In this document: positions 16,860 to 25,473 of the stretch, piece by piece
How the letters are laid out: each line of letters starts with the position of its first letter
Numbering within the stretch: position 1 is the stretch's first letter
Assembly: GCF_900111155.1 (NCBI RefSeq)
Contig: NZ_FOGG01000021.1
Location: 5,476 to 69,475 of the forward strand
Reading direction: 5' to 3'
From: Pedobacter rhizosphaerae
GTDB lineage: Bacteria; Bacteroidota; Bacteroidia; Sphingobacteriales; Sphingobacteriaceae
DNA length: 64,000 nucleotides
Translations under genes and position numbers: made by a program
Notes under the pieces: model-generated
Told to the model about the DNA's origin: nothing
What the model saw: the letters and a program-made list of their open reading frames with translations, nothing else
Databases searched by the model: none

Positions 16860-17855
16860 TTAGTCCATTACGTAAGGGTAGTTCTCAGTCATATATACAT
16901 CTTTGTATAATTCAGATGCATCTGGCCAAGGAGACTCTTCTGCAAATTTCACAGCCTGATCTACAATTGCCTTAACTTTACCTTCCACTTCCTCAATCCA
17001 AGCCTGATCTGCATACTTTTCTTTAAGAATAGTTTCTCTTGCAAGCTCAACAGGATCTTTAGCTTTGTAATCTTCTAATTCTTCTTTGGTACGGTATTTC
17101 GCCGGATCTGACATGGAGTGACCACGGTAACGGTAAGTTCTCATTTCTAAGAAAGTTGGCCCTTCACCTTTACGTGCACGTTGAATAGCTTCATCCATTG
17201 CGTTGTGTACAGCAACAGGGTCCATACCATCAACAGGTGCGCATGGCATATCAAATCCTAAACCAATTTTATAAATATCAGTCATGTTGGTTGTACGTTG
17301 AACCGAAGTACCCATGGCATAACCATTGTTTTCGCAAACAAAAATTACTGGAAGTTTCCAAAGCATAGCCATGTTAAAGGTTTCGTTCAAAGCACCCTGA
17401 CGTACTGCACCATCGCCCATGTAGCAAATGTTTACGTTATCAGTACCTTTATATTTCTCGGCAAAAGCAACGCCAGCACCCAAAGGAATCTGACCACCCA
17501 CAATTGCGTGTCCACCATAAAAATTATGTTCTTTACTGAACATGTGCATAGAACCACCTTTACCTTTTGAGCAACCTGTAGCTTTACCATACATTTCGGC
17601 CATGATACTATCTGCACTAACACCCAAAGCCAGGGCATGAGCGTGATCACGATAGGTTGTAATCATTGAATCGCCTTTTTGCATAGCAGATATTGCACCT
17701 GCAACTACAGCTTCTTGCCCAATGTATAAATGACAAAAGCCACGAATTTTTTGTTGTCCGTATAACTGGCCAGTTTTTTCTTCGAACTTGCGCATCAGCA
17801 ACATCGATTCAAACCACTTTAACCAGGTATCTTTATTTATTTCTACTGCACTCAT
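16860..17855 (-). CDS. pdhA: Pyruvate dehydrogenase E1 component, alpha subunit
   Basis: 331-residue thiamine-diphosphate enzyme subunit that decarboxylates pyruvate together with an E1-beta chain encoded elsewhere. The TPP motif runs from MGDGAVRQG to VIFVCENN. The phosphorylation-loop region YRYRGHSMSDPAKYR and the pyruvate-pocket text DHAHALALG are typical. The gene starts the two-gene unit with pdhC. A TAGATTTG box (17882-17889, minus strand) lies 27 bases before the ATG. Confidence 0.96.
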   Translation of the reverse strand: MSAVEINKDTWLKWFESMLLMRKFEEKTGQLYGQQKIRGFCHLYIGQEAVVAGAISAMQKGDSMITTYRDHAHALALGVSADSIMAEMYGKATGCSKGKGGSMHMFSKEHNFYGGHAIVGGQIPLGAGVAFAEKYKGTDNVNICYMGDGAVRQGALNETFNMAMLWKLPVIFVCENNGYAMGTSVQRTTNMTDIYKIGLGFDMPCAPVDGMDPVAVHNAMDEAIQRARKGEGPTFLEMRTYRYRGHSMSDPAKYRTKEELEDYKAKDPVELARETILKEKYADQAWIEEVEGKVKAIVDQAVKFAEESPWPDASELYKDVYMTENYPYVMD

Positions 17856-17881
17856 TTCTTGGTATTGTTTTTTTGCGACAG

Positions 17882-17889
17882 CAAATCTA
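17882..17889 (-). promoter_or_regulatory. Putative -7 box of pdhA
   Basis: On the minus strand it reads TAGATTTG, a full TAnnTTTG match, 27 bases from the start codon. No good -33 element. Confidence 0.45.
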
Positions 17890-18500
17890 AATTTTTTATT
17901 GTAATTTTTGACACTTTTTAGTGTAAAAACATCAACGTACTAAGCATCCTTTTAGATTTAACAGTTGTTTTACAATTAAATCGTCGTAATAACGCTTTTC
18001 GCCTAAAAAACAGAGATTTTACAGAATTAAAAATTCACGCTTTATCAAAGTGTAAGTTTGAATTGATGATAAAATTTAATTCTGCATAATGGCAATCGCC
18101 CCTAATTTATAAATGTTTTTTAATTAGACAGTTTACAGGTCTCTATTACAGTAAATTTTTGTTAAATATTTACAATAATTTTTTGAAATAGTTTTAGAAA
18201 AGCAAAATCAGTACTATTTATTAAGGCTAGTCGGGCTTTACGTTAATTTTTTTTTGTTAAAGTGTGAATTAAAACCGAAAAAACCTAAACAAAAAAGGAT
18301 ACCACTTCAATCCCGTCTAAAGATCAAAGTTCATGCTGCTATCAGCAGTTTGTTTCGCCTGCAAATTCAAAATTATGTGCGGAAAGTTTAAAGTTTCGCT
18401 GGATAAACTTAAACCGCAGCCCTCCTCAATGTCATTAATTTAATGAAAAATAAAAATATTTCCATCGTGAGCTTGTCCAAGGAACTTTGTCCTTATAATT
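17890..18500. other. AT-rich gene-free stretch with one strong hairpin
   Basis: No credible open frame. One hairpin stands out: GCGG (18379-18382), the GTTTAAAGTTT arm, an eight-base loop, then AAACTTAAACCGC ending at 18417, with a small bulge. It could belong to a small RNA, but I see no matching promoter and terminator. The remainder is AT-rich without other structure that I can see. Confidence 0.5.
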
Positions 18501-18635
18501 TGTCTGAGCTTTCCGATGTGAAATCAGGACAAGTAGTCGAAGACCTTCTTAATAAGTCGAAAACTAAAATGGATTACCCTTCGACAGGCTCAGGATGACA
18601 ATCCATTTTAGTTTTATCCTTAAGTTAATAGCATT
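18501..18635. repeat. Second copy of the MITE-like element of 24.5 kb (left end missing)
   Basis: This stretch is nearly identical, with about five differences, to 24567-24702. It includes the perfect 16-bp hairpin arms AAAACTAAAATGGATT (18560-18575) and AATCCATTTTAGTTTT (18600-18615) and the terminal CTTAAGTTAATAGCATT (18619-18635). The matching left terminal repeat is absent here. Confidence 0.8.
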
Positions 18636-18861
18636 CTTTCCTACCCCCACCGACCAGAGCTATGGTTTTCCGCCTAGTACATCGTATTTCCTAGCTCGCC
18701 CCCATTAAATAGCAGATTATAGAGATAAAGGGCAGGGATCTCTTGTAAAAATTCGCCGTTTTTTATATAAAACATACCACTTTTTTAGGCTGCTTTAAAT
18801 ACACGCTTGAAAGCAGAAAAGACAAGAAATGTTAATAACTTTTACTTTTTAACAATTTACA

Positions 18862-18893
18862 TTTGGATAACATTTGTATAATTAATACTTTTG
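18862..18893 (+). promoter_or_regulatory. Promoter of the NlpC/P60 gene
   Basis: TTTG (18862-18865), a 20-base spacer and TACTTTTG (18886-18893) match the Bacteroidota -33/-7 consensus in both boxes and spacing. About 70 bases of leader precede the ATG. Confidence 0.7.
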
Positions 18894-18962
18894 GCAACCA
18901 ACAATAAGCCCATGTGGTGTACGTTAATGTGTAAGTGAATTACCCAAACATAACTGTATAAC

Positions 18963-19520
18963 ATGATTAAAAAATTTTTGTTTTCATCCCTAATCGCCAT
19001 CTGCACGATCTCAGCAGCGTTTTCACAAACAAAAACAAAAGAATCTGGTAAAGAACTAAACGACCCTGACAACTTAGCTTCCCAATATTTTTCGCAAGTG
19101 ATGGGAGTTGCTGTAGATGCAACGGCTAACTTAAAGTTATATAAGTTTATTTACGAATGGATCGGTACCCCGTACAGTTACGGCGGAAACACCAAAAAAG
19201 GCATTGATTGCTCTGCTTTTACAAAAGCAATCTACGATAAAGTTTTCAACACTACCATCAGAAGAAATTCCCGCGATATTTTTAGCATGGTTGATCCATT
19301 ATCAAAAGAAGATTTGAAAGAGGGTGATTTGGTTTTCTTTAAGATAAAAAGCAGAAGTATTTCACACGTTGGTATTTATCTGGGCGACAATAGATTTGCG
19401 CATGCATCCAGTTCAAGAGGTGTAGTTATCAGCAATTTAAATGAGCCTTATTACAGTCGCTATTTTTATAAAGGCGGGCGGGTTTTAGAATCATTTAAGA
19501 AAGAGTTTACCGTAGAGTAA
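18963..19520 (+). CDS. Secreted NlpC/P60 peptidoglycan endopeptidase
   Basis: C40-family cysteine peptidase of 185 residues, expected to cut within peptidoglycan stem peptides. It has a signal peptide ending about residue 21 (AAFSQ). The catalytic residues are C83 (GIDCSAF), H135 (ISHVGIYL) and H147 (FAHASSS). No extra SH3 or LysM binding domain is present. It has its own promoter and terminator, so it is a single-gene unit. Confidence 0.93.
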   Translation: MIKKFLFSSLIAICTISAAFSQTKTKESGKELNDPDNLASQYFSQVMGVAVDATANLKLYKFIYEWIGTPYSYGGNTKKGIDCSAFTKAIYDKVFNTTIRRNSRDIFSMVDPLSKEDLKEGDLVFFKIKSRSISHVGIYLGDNRFAHASSSRGVVISNLNEPYYSRYFYKGGRVLESFKKEFTVE

Positions 19521-19580
19521 TCAATTTACAGTTCCTAGTTGTCGCGATTAAGCAGTTCAACAATCAAACTAAAATATACA

Positions 19581-19614
19581 ATCCTCCACAAGAAATTATG
19601 GAGGATTTTTTTTT
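19581..19614 (+). terminator. Terminator after the NlpC/P60 gene
   Basis: ATCCTCCA and TGGAGGAT form a perfect 8-bp stem with a 10-base loop, followed by eight T. It ends just before the next gene's start. Confidence 0.9.
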
Positions 19615-19629
19615 GAATAATATCAATTC

Positions 19630-20727
19630 ATGAGATTCATCAATAGCATTATACTATCCTCACTAACAGTCGTTATTTTGGCCAGCTGCACCAGTAACAA
19701 TGCACAGGTGGCACCAACAGCACAAAAACAAGATACGATAGTAAGAAAGATTAAAGATACCATTAGTATTGTGGCTGTAGGAGACATCATGCTAGGTTCT
19801 GCTTTCCCTTCCAAGGTTAACCTCCCGCCAGACGACGCTGTAAATAGCTTTCAGGCAGTTGATAGTTTGCTTAAGGGCGATATTGTATTCGGTAACCTAG
19901 AAGGCTGTTTTCTTAATTCGGGCAGCTCTAATAAATGCAATGGGATCAACCCAAACAACTGCTATGCCTTTCGTATGCCAGAGCGTTATGCAGGGATTTA
20001 CAAAAAAGCAGGCTTCAATGTATTGAGCATTGCCAATAACCATGTGGGCGATTTTGATACCAGGGGAAGAAAAAATACGGCAAGAATTTTAGACTCCTTG
20101 CAAATACACTATGCCGGACAACTCAATAAACCCTTTGAGATTTTCGAAAAAGACAGTGTTAAATATGCCTTTTGTGCTTTTGCCCCTAATGAAAATACTG
20201 TTTCTATCAAGAATATAGATAGTGCAAAAGCCCTGGTTGCCCGTTTAAAAACTATGGCCGATATTGTAATCGTTTCTTTTCATGGTGGAGGAGAAGGTGC
20301 CAGATTTGAGCACGTGACCAAAAAGACTGAAATTTTCTACAACGAAAATCGTGGCAATGTTTATGCTTTTGCTCATGGCGTAATTGATGCCGGTGCAGAT
20401 GTTGTTTTAGGCCATGGACCTCATGTTACCCGTGCGGTAGAAGTGTATAAGAATAAGTTTATTGCTTACAGTTTAGGTAACTTCTGTACCTATGGCATGT
20501 TTAGCCTGAAGGGCTGGAATGGTTTTGCTCCTTTACTCCAGTTGAAAATAAATGCCAAAGGAGATTTTCTGTATGCAGATGTGGTTTCGGTAAAGCAGGA
20601 TAAAATTAACAGGTTAACCTTAGATGAGAACCACAATGCTTTTAACCGCATTAAGCAATTAACGGATATTGATTTTACTGGCCACCCGCTCCAATTTGAG
20701 AACAATAAGATTACGGTAAAAAATTAG
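19630..20727 (+). CDS. CapA-family metallophosphatase-like lipoprotein
   Basis: 365-residue protein of the CapA/PgsA family, named for capsule and poly-gamma-glutamate systems. The lipobox is ILASC (Cys20). The motif IVAVGDIMLGS, NLEGCF, SIANNHVGDFDTRG and a GHGPHVTRAVEVY segment are the family's conserved acidic and histidine sites. No PgsB or PgsC partner is near, so poly-glutamate synthesis is not implied; many Bacteroidota have stand-alone members. It starts 15 bases after the upstream terminator. Confidence 0.88.
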   Translation: MRFINSIILSSLTVVILASCTSNNAQVAPTAQKQDTIVRKIKDTISIVAVGDIMLGSAFPSKVNLPPDDAVNSFQAVDSLLKGDIVFGNLEGCFLNSGSSNKCNGINPNNCYAFRMPERYAGIYKKAGFNVLSIANNHVGDFDTRGRKNTARILDSLQIHYAGQLNKPFEIFEKDSVKYAFCAFAPNENTVSIKNIDSAKALVARLKTMADIVIVSFHGGGEGARFEHVTKKTEIFYNENRGNVYAFAHGVIDAGADVVLGHGPHVTRAVEVYKNKFIAYSLGNFCTYGMFSLKGWNGFAPLLQLKINAKGDFLYADVVSVKQDKINRLTLDENHNAFNRIKQLTDIDFTGHPLQFENNKITVKN

Positions 20728-20769
20728 GCATTACACCGCTACTCTAAATTTATTTCAGAATCTTTGTTC

Positions 20770-20952
20770 ATGAAAAAAGGATTGATCATTCATTATATCA
20801 TTGGTATTGCCGCCGTATTTTTAGTGTTTGCAGCTGCATATTATATCCAGCAAAACCCCAAAAACCTATTATCGGCAGGCATTATTATACTGGCAGGTTG
20901 TTTGGTGGCTTTTAGCCAGTTTCAGATTATTAAGCAAAAGAAGAAGCAATAA
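20770..20952 (+). CDS. Small two-helix membrane protein, unknown
   Basis: 60 residues from the ATG at 20770 (a TTG at 20764 adds two residues). Two hydrophobic helices (about residues 8-26 and 35-52) are followed by a basic tail (KQKKKQ), which suggests an inner-membrane protein with cytoplasmic ends. It follows the CapA-like gene by 42 bases and is probably cotranscribed. Confidence 0.65.
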   Translation: MKKGLIIHYIIGIAAVFLVFAAAYYIQQNPKNLLSAGIIILAGCLVAFSQFQIIKQKKKQ

Positions 20953-20967
20953 ATTATAAAAACAATG

Positions 20968-21153
20968 CTAACTCTCATCCTTAGTATTCTTCACCAAACC
21001 TATACCTGACACAAAAAAGATCAGGCCGATAATTCCATATACCATTAAGCCCCTGGTATTCTGACTGTGGTTAACAAAACCATAACCTGCATATATTAAT
21101 CCGATTATCCCCAGAATGGTTAATACTGTTCCAAAAGTGCGTTTTACGTTCAT
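20968..21153 (-). CDS. Small two-helix membrane protein, unknown
   Basis: 61 residues from the ATG at 21153 (MNVKRTFGTVLTILG); an upstream in-frame extension to 21210 lacks a sensible start. Two transmembrane helices flank a short polar loop (NHSQNTRG). It is convergent with the similar-sized membrane protein at 20770. Function unknown. Confidence 0.65.
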   Translation of the reverse strand: MNVKRTFGTVLTILGIIGLIYAGYGFVNHSQNTRGLMVYGIIGLIFFVSGIGLVKNTKDES

Positions 21154-21287
21154 GATTTGAATATTTGTATCATAAGACAAAGCAATGATCGCTTTTGTTT
21201 TGAAGCCCATAAAAAAGCCGATCTCAACGAATTGAAACCGGCTTTTATAAGGTTTGAATTAGTGGATGAATGAAGGATAGAATAACT

Positions 21288-21363
21288 TCCTGCCCATTCA
21301 ATCATTCCATCATTCAATCATTCATTCAATCAATCACTCAATCACTCAATCACTCAATCATTT
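21288..21363. repeat. Degenerate TCAN / AATCACTC tract
   Basis: A 76-base stretch built from TCAN units, with three consecutive copies of AATCACTC near its end. It lies just downstream of the M13 peptidase stop codon. Upstream text (ATGAATGAAGGATAGAAT) is partly its inverse, so a weak hairpin is possible. Confidence 0.6.
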
Positions 21364-21375
21364 ATTAATCTCCAA

Positions 21376-23418
21376 TTACCAAACGCCTAATCTATTTGCC
21401 GGAGCAATATACATTTTGGCCGAAGTTGGGATATTAAATGCTTTATAGAATGCCTCCATGTTAGATACCGGGCCATTTACACGGAACATTTCCGGGCTAT
21501 GCGGATCGGTTTTTAAGCGTACACTCATGCGTTCAGGACGATCCTTTATGCGCCATACTTGCGCAAAACTCAAAAAGAAGCGCTGATCTGGTGTAAAACC
21601 ATCAATCTTTTTATCGCCTTTAGCCTGCTCTGTCAATTTAAAGGCATCATAAGCAATGTTTAATCCACCTAAATCGGCTAAGTTTTCGCCTAAAGTTAGC
21701 GAACCGTTTACATGCTGATTATCCAATAAGGTAAACTTATTATAGAATGAATCTACTTTATCGGTTTTAACTTTAAACTTAGCGGCATCAACGCTGTTCC
21801 ACCATTCCTTTAAATTTCCCTGAGCATCATATTGGCGGCCCTGGTCGTCAAAACCATGCGTCATTTCATGGCCAATTACCGCACCTATCGCTCCGTAGTT
21901 GATGGCATCATCTGCAGAGAAATCAAAAAATGGGAACTGTAAAATCCCGGCAGGGAAAACGATTTCACTAAATGAAGGATTGTAGTATGCATTTACTGTT
22001 GGAGCGGTCATCATCCATTCTGTTTTATCCACTGGCTTGCCCAGCTTATCCATCATTTCTTTATAGGCATGTTTATTCGCCGATTGAAGATTGGCATAAT
22101 AGGTATCCCTCGAAATTTCTACATCATCATATTTTTTCCACTTATCCGGATAGCCAATCTTTTTAATAAAGGCATTCAGCTTCTCTAAAGCCTTTTTCTT
22201 GGTTTCAGGAGTCATCCAATCTAACTTTTGAATGCGCTCAGCATAAACCTTTTGCAGGTTATTTACCAATTCGAGCATTCTTTTTTTCGCTTCTGGCTTG
22301 AAGTATTGTTCTGTATAAAGCTGGCCCAAAAGTTCGCCTAAATGGTCGTCGGTATTATTAACCATGGCTTTCCATCTTTCTGTTTGTGCAGGCTGTCCAT
22401 ACAGGGTTTTGCCGTAGAAATTAAACCTGGCATCTCTAAAGGCCTGAGTTAGCGAGTTAGCTGAGCGGCTTAAGGCATCAAATTTAAGTTTGCTTTTCCA
22501 TGCTGCCAGTGGCTGACTTTTAATCAAAGTAGATAATGCCTGATAATATTTAGGCTGTCTAACTAAAACAGTATCTGTAGAAGCACCAATTTTGTTTAAA
22601 ACAGATTTCCAATCGATGTTTGGCGTTTGTTTCTGAAATTCGGCAACTGCTAATTTATGATAGTTCTTTTGTGGGTTTCTAAGCTCTACTGGTGTAGAAT
22701 GTGATTGTGCAATTAACGTTTCCAGTTTTAAAATTTCGTTGGCATTTTTCGCCGCATTTGCTGCATCCCCGGTTAGGGTGAATATTTTTTCAATGTATTT
22801 GGTATATTCAGCACGTATTTTTTTGGCTTTATCATCCTGATCCAGATAGTAACTTCTGTCAGGCAAATTGATGCCCGATTGAGAAAAAGCAAGAATATTT
22901 TGCGTACTGGCCTTATCGTCTGGCTCTACGCCAAAACCTAATAAATCGCCCTCACCATTTTTATAGCCCTCGGCAACAAAATTAATCAGTTCTTTATCAT
23001 CTTTAATTTGATCGATTTTTGTAAGTAAGGGTTGAATTGGAGAAGTACCCAGCTTTTCGATAGTGGTTGAGTCCATACCACTGGCATAAAAGTCGCCAAC
23101 TTTTTGCTCTAAACTCCCCTTGGCTGCCTTACTTTTCGCAGCATTTTCCAGTATCGACTTTAGATTTTTAATATTGTCATTGTAAAGGGTATAGAAAGAT
23201 CCCCAGCCGGTTTCTGTTTTAGGAATAACGGTATTTTTGATCCATTTTCCATTGGCATAGAGAAAGAAGTTATCTCCTGGCTTTACGGTAGTGTCCATCC
23301 CTGCGGTATCAAAGAAAACCGTTCTTTGGTCTCCCTCACCATTTTGCTGGTGGTTTTTGTTCTGGCATGCAGCAATAAAAAGAACTGCACATGCTGGCAG
23401 AATAAATAATTTTTTCAT
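21376..23418 (-). CDS. M13-family zinc metalloendopeptidase lipoprotein (neprilysin/PepO type)
   Basis: 680-residue periplasmic or outer-membrane-anchored peptidase with lipobox FIAAC (Cys18). The zinc site is IGHEMTHGFDDQG (HExxH) with the distal ligand in ENLADLGG. The N-terminal M13 domain (about 30-420) and the C-terminal catalytic domain are both full length. The conserved NAYY motif that binds substrate main chains is present (VNAYYNPSFSEIVFPAGIL). Single gene with no operon partner. Confidence 0.95.
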   Translation of the reverse strand: MKKLFILPACAVLFIAACQNKNHQQNGEGDQRTVFFDTAGMDTTVKPGDNFFLYANGKWIKNTVIPKTETGWGSFYTLYNDNIKNLKSILENAAKSKAAKGSLEQKVGDFYASGMDSTTIEKLGTSPIQPLLTKIDQIKDDKELINFVAEGYKNGEGDLLGFGVEPDDKASTQNILAFSQSGINLPDRSYYLDQDDKAKKIRAEYTKYIEKIFTLTGDAANAAKNANEILKLETLIAQSHSTPVELRNPQKNYHKLAVAEFQKQTPNIDWKSVLNKIGASTDTVLVRQPKYYQALSTLIKSQPLAAWKSKLKFDALSRSANSLTQAFRDARFNFYGKTLYGQPAQTERWKAMVNNTDDHLGELLGQLYTEQYFKPEAKKRMLELVNNLQKVYAERIQKLDWMTPETKKKALEKLNAFIKKIGYPDKWKKYDDVEISRDTYYANLQSANKHAYKEMMDKLGKPVDKTEWMMTAPTVNAYYNPSFSEIVFPAGILQFPFFDFSADDAINYGAIGAVIGHEMTHGFDDQGRQYDAQGNLKEWWNSVDAAKFKVKTDKVDSFYNKFTLLDNQHVNGSLTLGENLADLGGLNIAYDAFKLTEQAKGDKKIDGFTPDQRFFLSFAQVWRIKDRPERMSVRLKTDPHSPEMFRVNGPVSNMEAFYKAFNIPTSAKMYIAPANRLGVW

Positions 23419-23586
23419 CTTTTAATTTAGTTAATTGAGATGAAGCTGTTAGGAGCTTAGAAACGAATAGGTTAATGTTGCTAGGGACTTACAGTTTCAT
23501 GAGTTTATAAATTAGTTGTTTAAAGCTACAAAATGCTTCCTGTAGTTTGTATGAATTTTTTCATAACTTCAAGAAAAAATCTAATT

Positions 23587-24522
23587 ATGCAATACACTAT
23601 GTACATTCTGATTTTTATCGGAATTATTATTCTCTTCAGCTCATTCGTAACCGTAAAACAAGGAACTATTGCGGTAATCACCGTTTTTGGAAAGTATCAA
23701 CGATTACTTAGACCAGGTTTGAGCTTAAAAATCCCCTTAATTGAGCAGATTTATTCTCGCATATCTATTCAGAACCGATCAGTAGAATTATCTTTTCAAG
23801 CGGTAACTCAAGATCAGGCTAATGTTTACTTTAAAGCCATGCTTTTATATTCTGTTATCAATCAGGATGAAGAAACCATCAAAAACGTTGCTTTTAAATT
23901 TGTGGATGCAAGTAATCTTATGCAAGCTTTAATCCGTACCATAGAAGGTTCTATCCGTGCTTACGTGGCCACACAAAAACAAGCAAATGTACTGGCACAG
24001 CGCAACGAAATTGTTCTGCATGTTAAAGAACAGATAGATCAGGTTTTGGATGGCTGGGGTTATCACCTTCAGGATCTTCAATTAAATGATATCACATTTG
24101 ATGAAGAAATTATGCGTTCTATGAGCAGAGTTGTTGCTTCTAACAATTTAAAAGCCGCAGCTGAAAATGAAGGTCAGGCACTATTAATTACTAAAACTAA
24201 AGGCGCTGAAGCTGATGGTAATGCCATTAAAATTGCTGCAACAGCCGAAAGAGAAGCGGCACAACTTCGTGGACAAGGTATTGCCTTGTTTAGAGAGGAA
24301 GTAGCCAAAGGGATGACTAATGCCGCCCATGAAATGCAACAAGCTAATTTAGATACTTCTGTAATTCTTTTCACCATGTGGACAGAAGCCATTAAGCAAT
24401 TTGCTGAATACAGCGACGGAAACGTAATTTTCCTGGATGGCAGCACAGATGGGATGAATAATACAATGAAGCAAATGATGGCCATGCAAATGAATAAGCA
24501 GAACGAGCCGAAGGCGAAGTAG
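23587..24522 (+). CDS. Slipin / SPFH (band 7) membrane protein
   Basis: Start at the ATG at 23587 (MQYTMYILIFIG), giving 311 residues; the longer frame adds 18 unlikely residues. A single N-terminal transmembrane helix (about 5-22) is followed by the SPFH domain (KQGTIAVITVFGKYQRLLRPGLSLKIPLIEQIYSRISIQ) and a coiled-coil Ala/Glu-rich stretch (about 180-250). Members form oligomeric rings and act as scaffolds for membrane proteases or microdomains. No NfeD partner is adjacent. Confidence 0.9.
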   Translation: MQYTMYILIFIGIIILFSSFVTVKQGTIAVITVFGKYQRLLRPGLSLKIPLIEQIYSRISIQNRSVELSFQAVTQDQANVYFKAMLLYSVINQDEETIKNVAFKFVDASNLMQALIRTIEGSIRAYVATQKQANVLAQRNEIVLHVKEQIDQVLDGWGYHLQDLQLNDITFDEEIMRSMSRVVASNNLKAAAENEGQALLITKTKGAEADGNAIKIAATAEREAAQLRGQGIALFREEVAKGMTNAAHEMQQANLDTSVILFTMWTEAIKQFAEYSDGNVIFLDGSTDGMNNTMKQMMAMQMNKQNEPKAK

Positions 24523-24541
24523 GTTAGTATAGTAGTTAGTC

Positions 24542-24702
24542 AATGCTATTAAGTTAAGCAAAATACTGTCCTGAGCTTCCCGATGTGAAACCGGGACAAG
24601 TAGTCGAAGACCTTCTTAATAAGTCGAAAACTAAAATGGATTACCCTTCGACAGGCTCAGGATGACAATCCATTTTAGTTTTCTCCTTAAGTTAATAGCA
24701 TT
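24542..24702. mobile_element. MITE-like element, 161 bp, with 17-bp terminal inverted repeats
   Basis: Ends AATGCTATTAAGTTAAG (24542-24558) and CTTAAGTTAATAGCATT (24686-24702) match as inverted repeats at 16 of 17 positions. Internally, 16-bp perfect arms (24627-24642 and 24667-24682) form a second hairpin. It encodes nothing. A near-identical partial copy is at 18501-18635. GTAGTTAGTC occurs on both sides, either as a target duplication or because the element sits inside a heptad tract. Confidence 0.75.
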
Positions 24703-25460
24703 GAGTAGTTAGTCATTAGACATTAGTATTTAGACATTGCGCCTAGCCTGCGTCAGGTCTTGATACTAAAAAGTCCGGGGTCCGAGGTCGGGGGTCCGAA
24801 GATGTGGTGCTTAAAGCAAATCGCGGCCTTGATAATGCTAAAAGACGAAAGCTGAAAGCGAAGGGCTAAAGCACCCAGGCTTGATACTTGATACTGAATA
24901 CTTGATACTATTGTAGTAGTTAGTACTTAGTCGTTAGTAATTAGACATGGTGCCAAACCAGCATCCGGTAATATTTGGGCTTTTTATCTTTTTTCTTTGC
25001 TCCTTATTCCTTACTCCTCCAATATCCAGTCTTGGTACTTGCTACTACATACTTGCTACTAAAAATGTCGGGGTCCGAAGCCTTGGTGCCTAAAGCAAAT
25101 CGCCAAGCATACTTAGGTGCATTAGGTGGTTAAACCGGCGAGTCTTGATACTCGATACTATGTACTTGATACTCTGTTGTAGTTAGTACTTAGTCGTTAG
25201 TAATTAGACATGTTGCCTAACTTGCATCAAGTAATATTTAGGCTTTTTCTCTTTTTTCTTTGCTCCTTATTCCTTACTCCTCCAATATCCAGTCTTGATA
25301 CTTGCTACTACATACTTGCTACTAAATTGTCGGGTTCCGATGCCTTGGTGCCTAAAGCAAATCGCCAAGCATACTTAGGTTCCTTAGGTGGCTAAACCGG
25401 CGAGTCTTGATACTCGATACTATATACTTGATACTAAATATTCGATACTAAATACTTGGT
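24703..25460. repeat. Composite repeat array, about 262-bp unit in tandem, built on heptanucleotide tracts
   Basis: The gap 24523-25473 has no gene. Two nearly complete units (from about 24914 and about 25177) and a diverged partial one before them are in tandem. Each unit contains a TAGTNNT heptad tract, a core ending AATATTTGGGCTTTT, a CTTTGCTCCTTATTCC segment, a TGATACT-type heptad tract, and a conserved segment (GCAAATCGCCAAGCATAC). The same modules occur at 1-255, 12157-12595 and 39108-39355. Confidence 0.85.
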
Positions 25461-25473
25461 ACTCATTACCAGA

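Noticed and set aside
17856-18962. tRNA or other housekeeping RNA gene
   Set aside because: I looked for cloverleaf arms and known RNA signatures and found none in the gap; only a simple hairpin and repeats.
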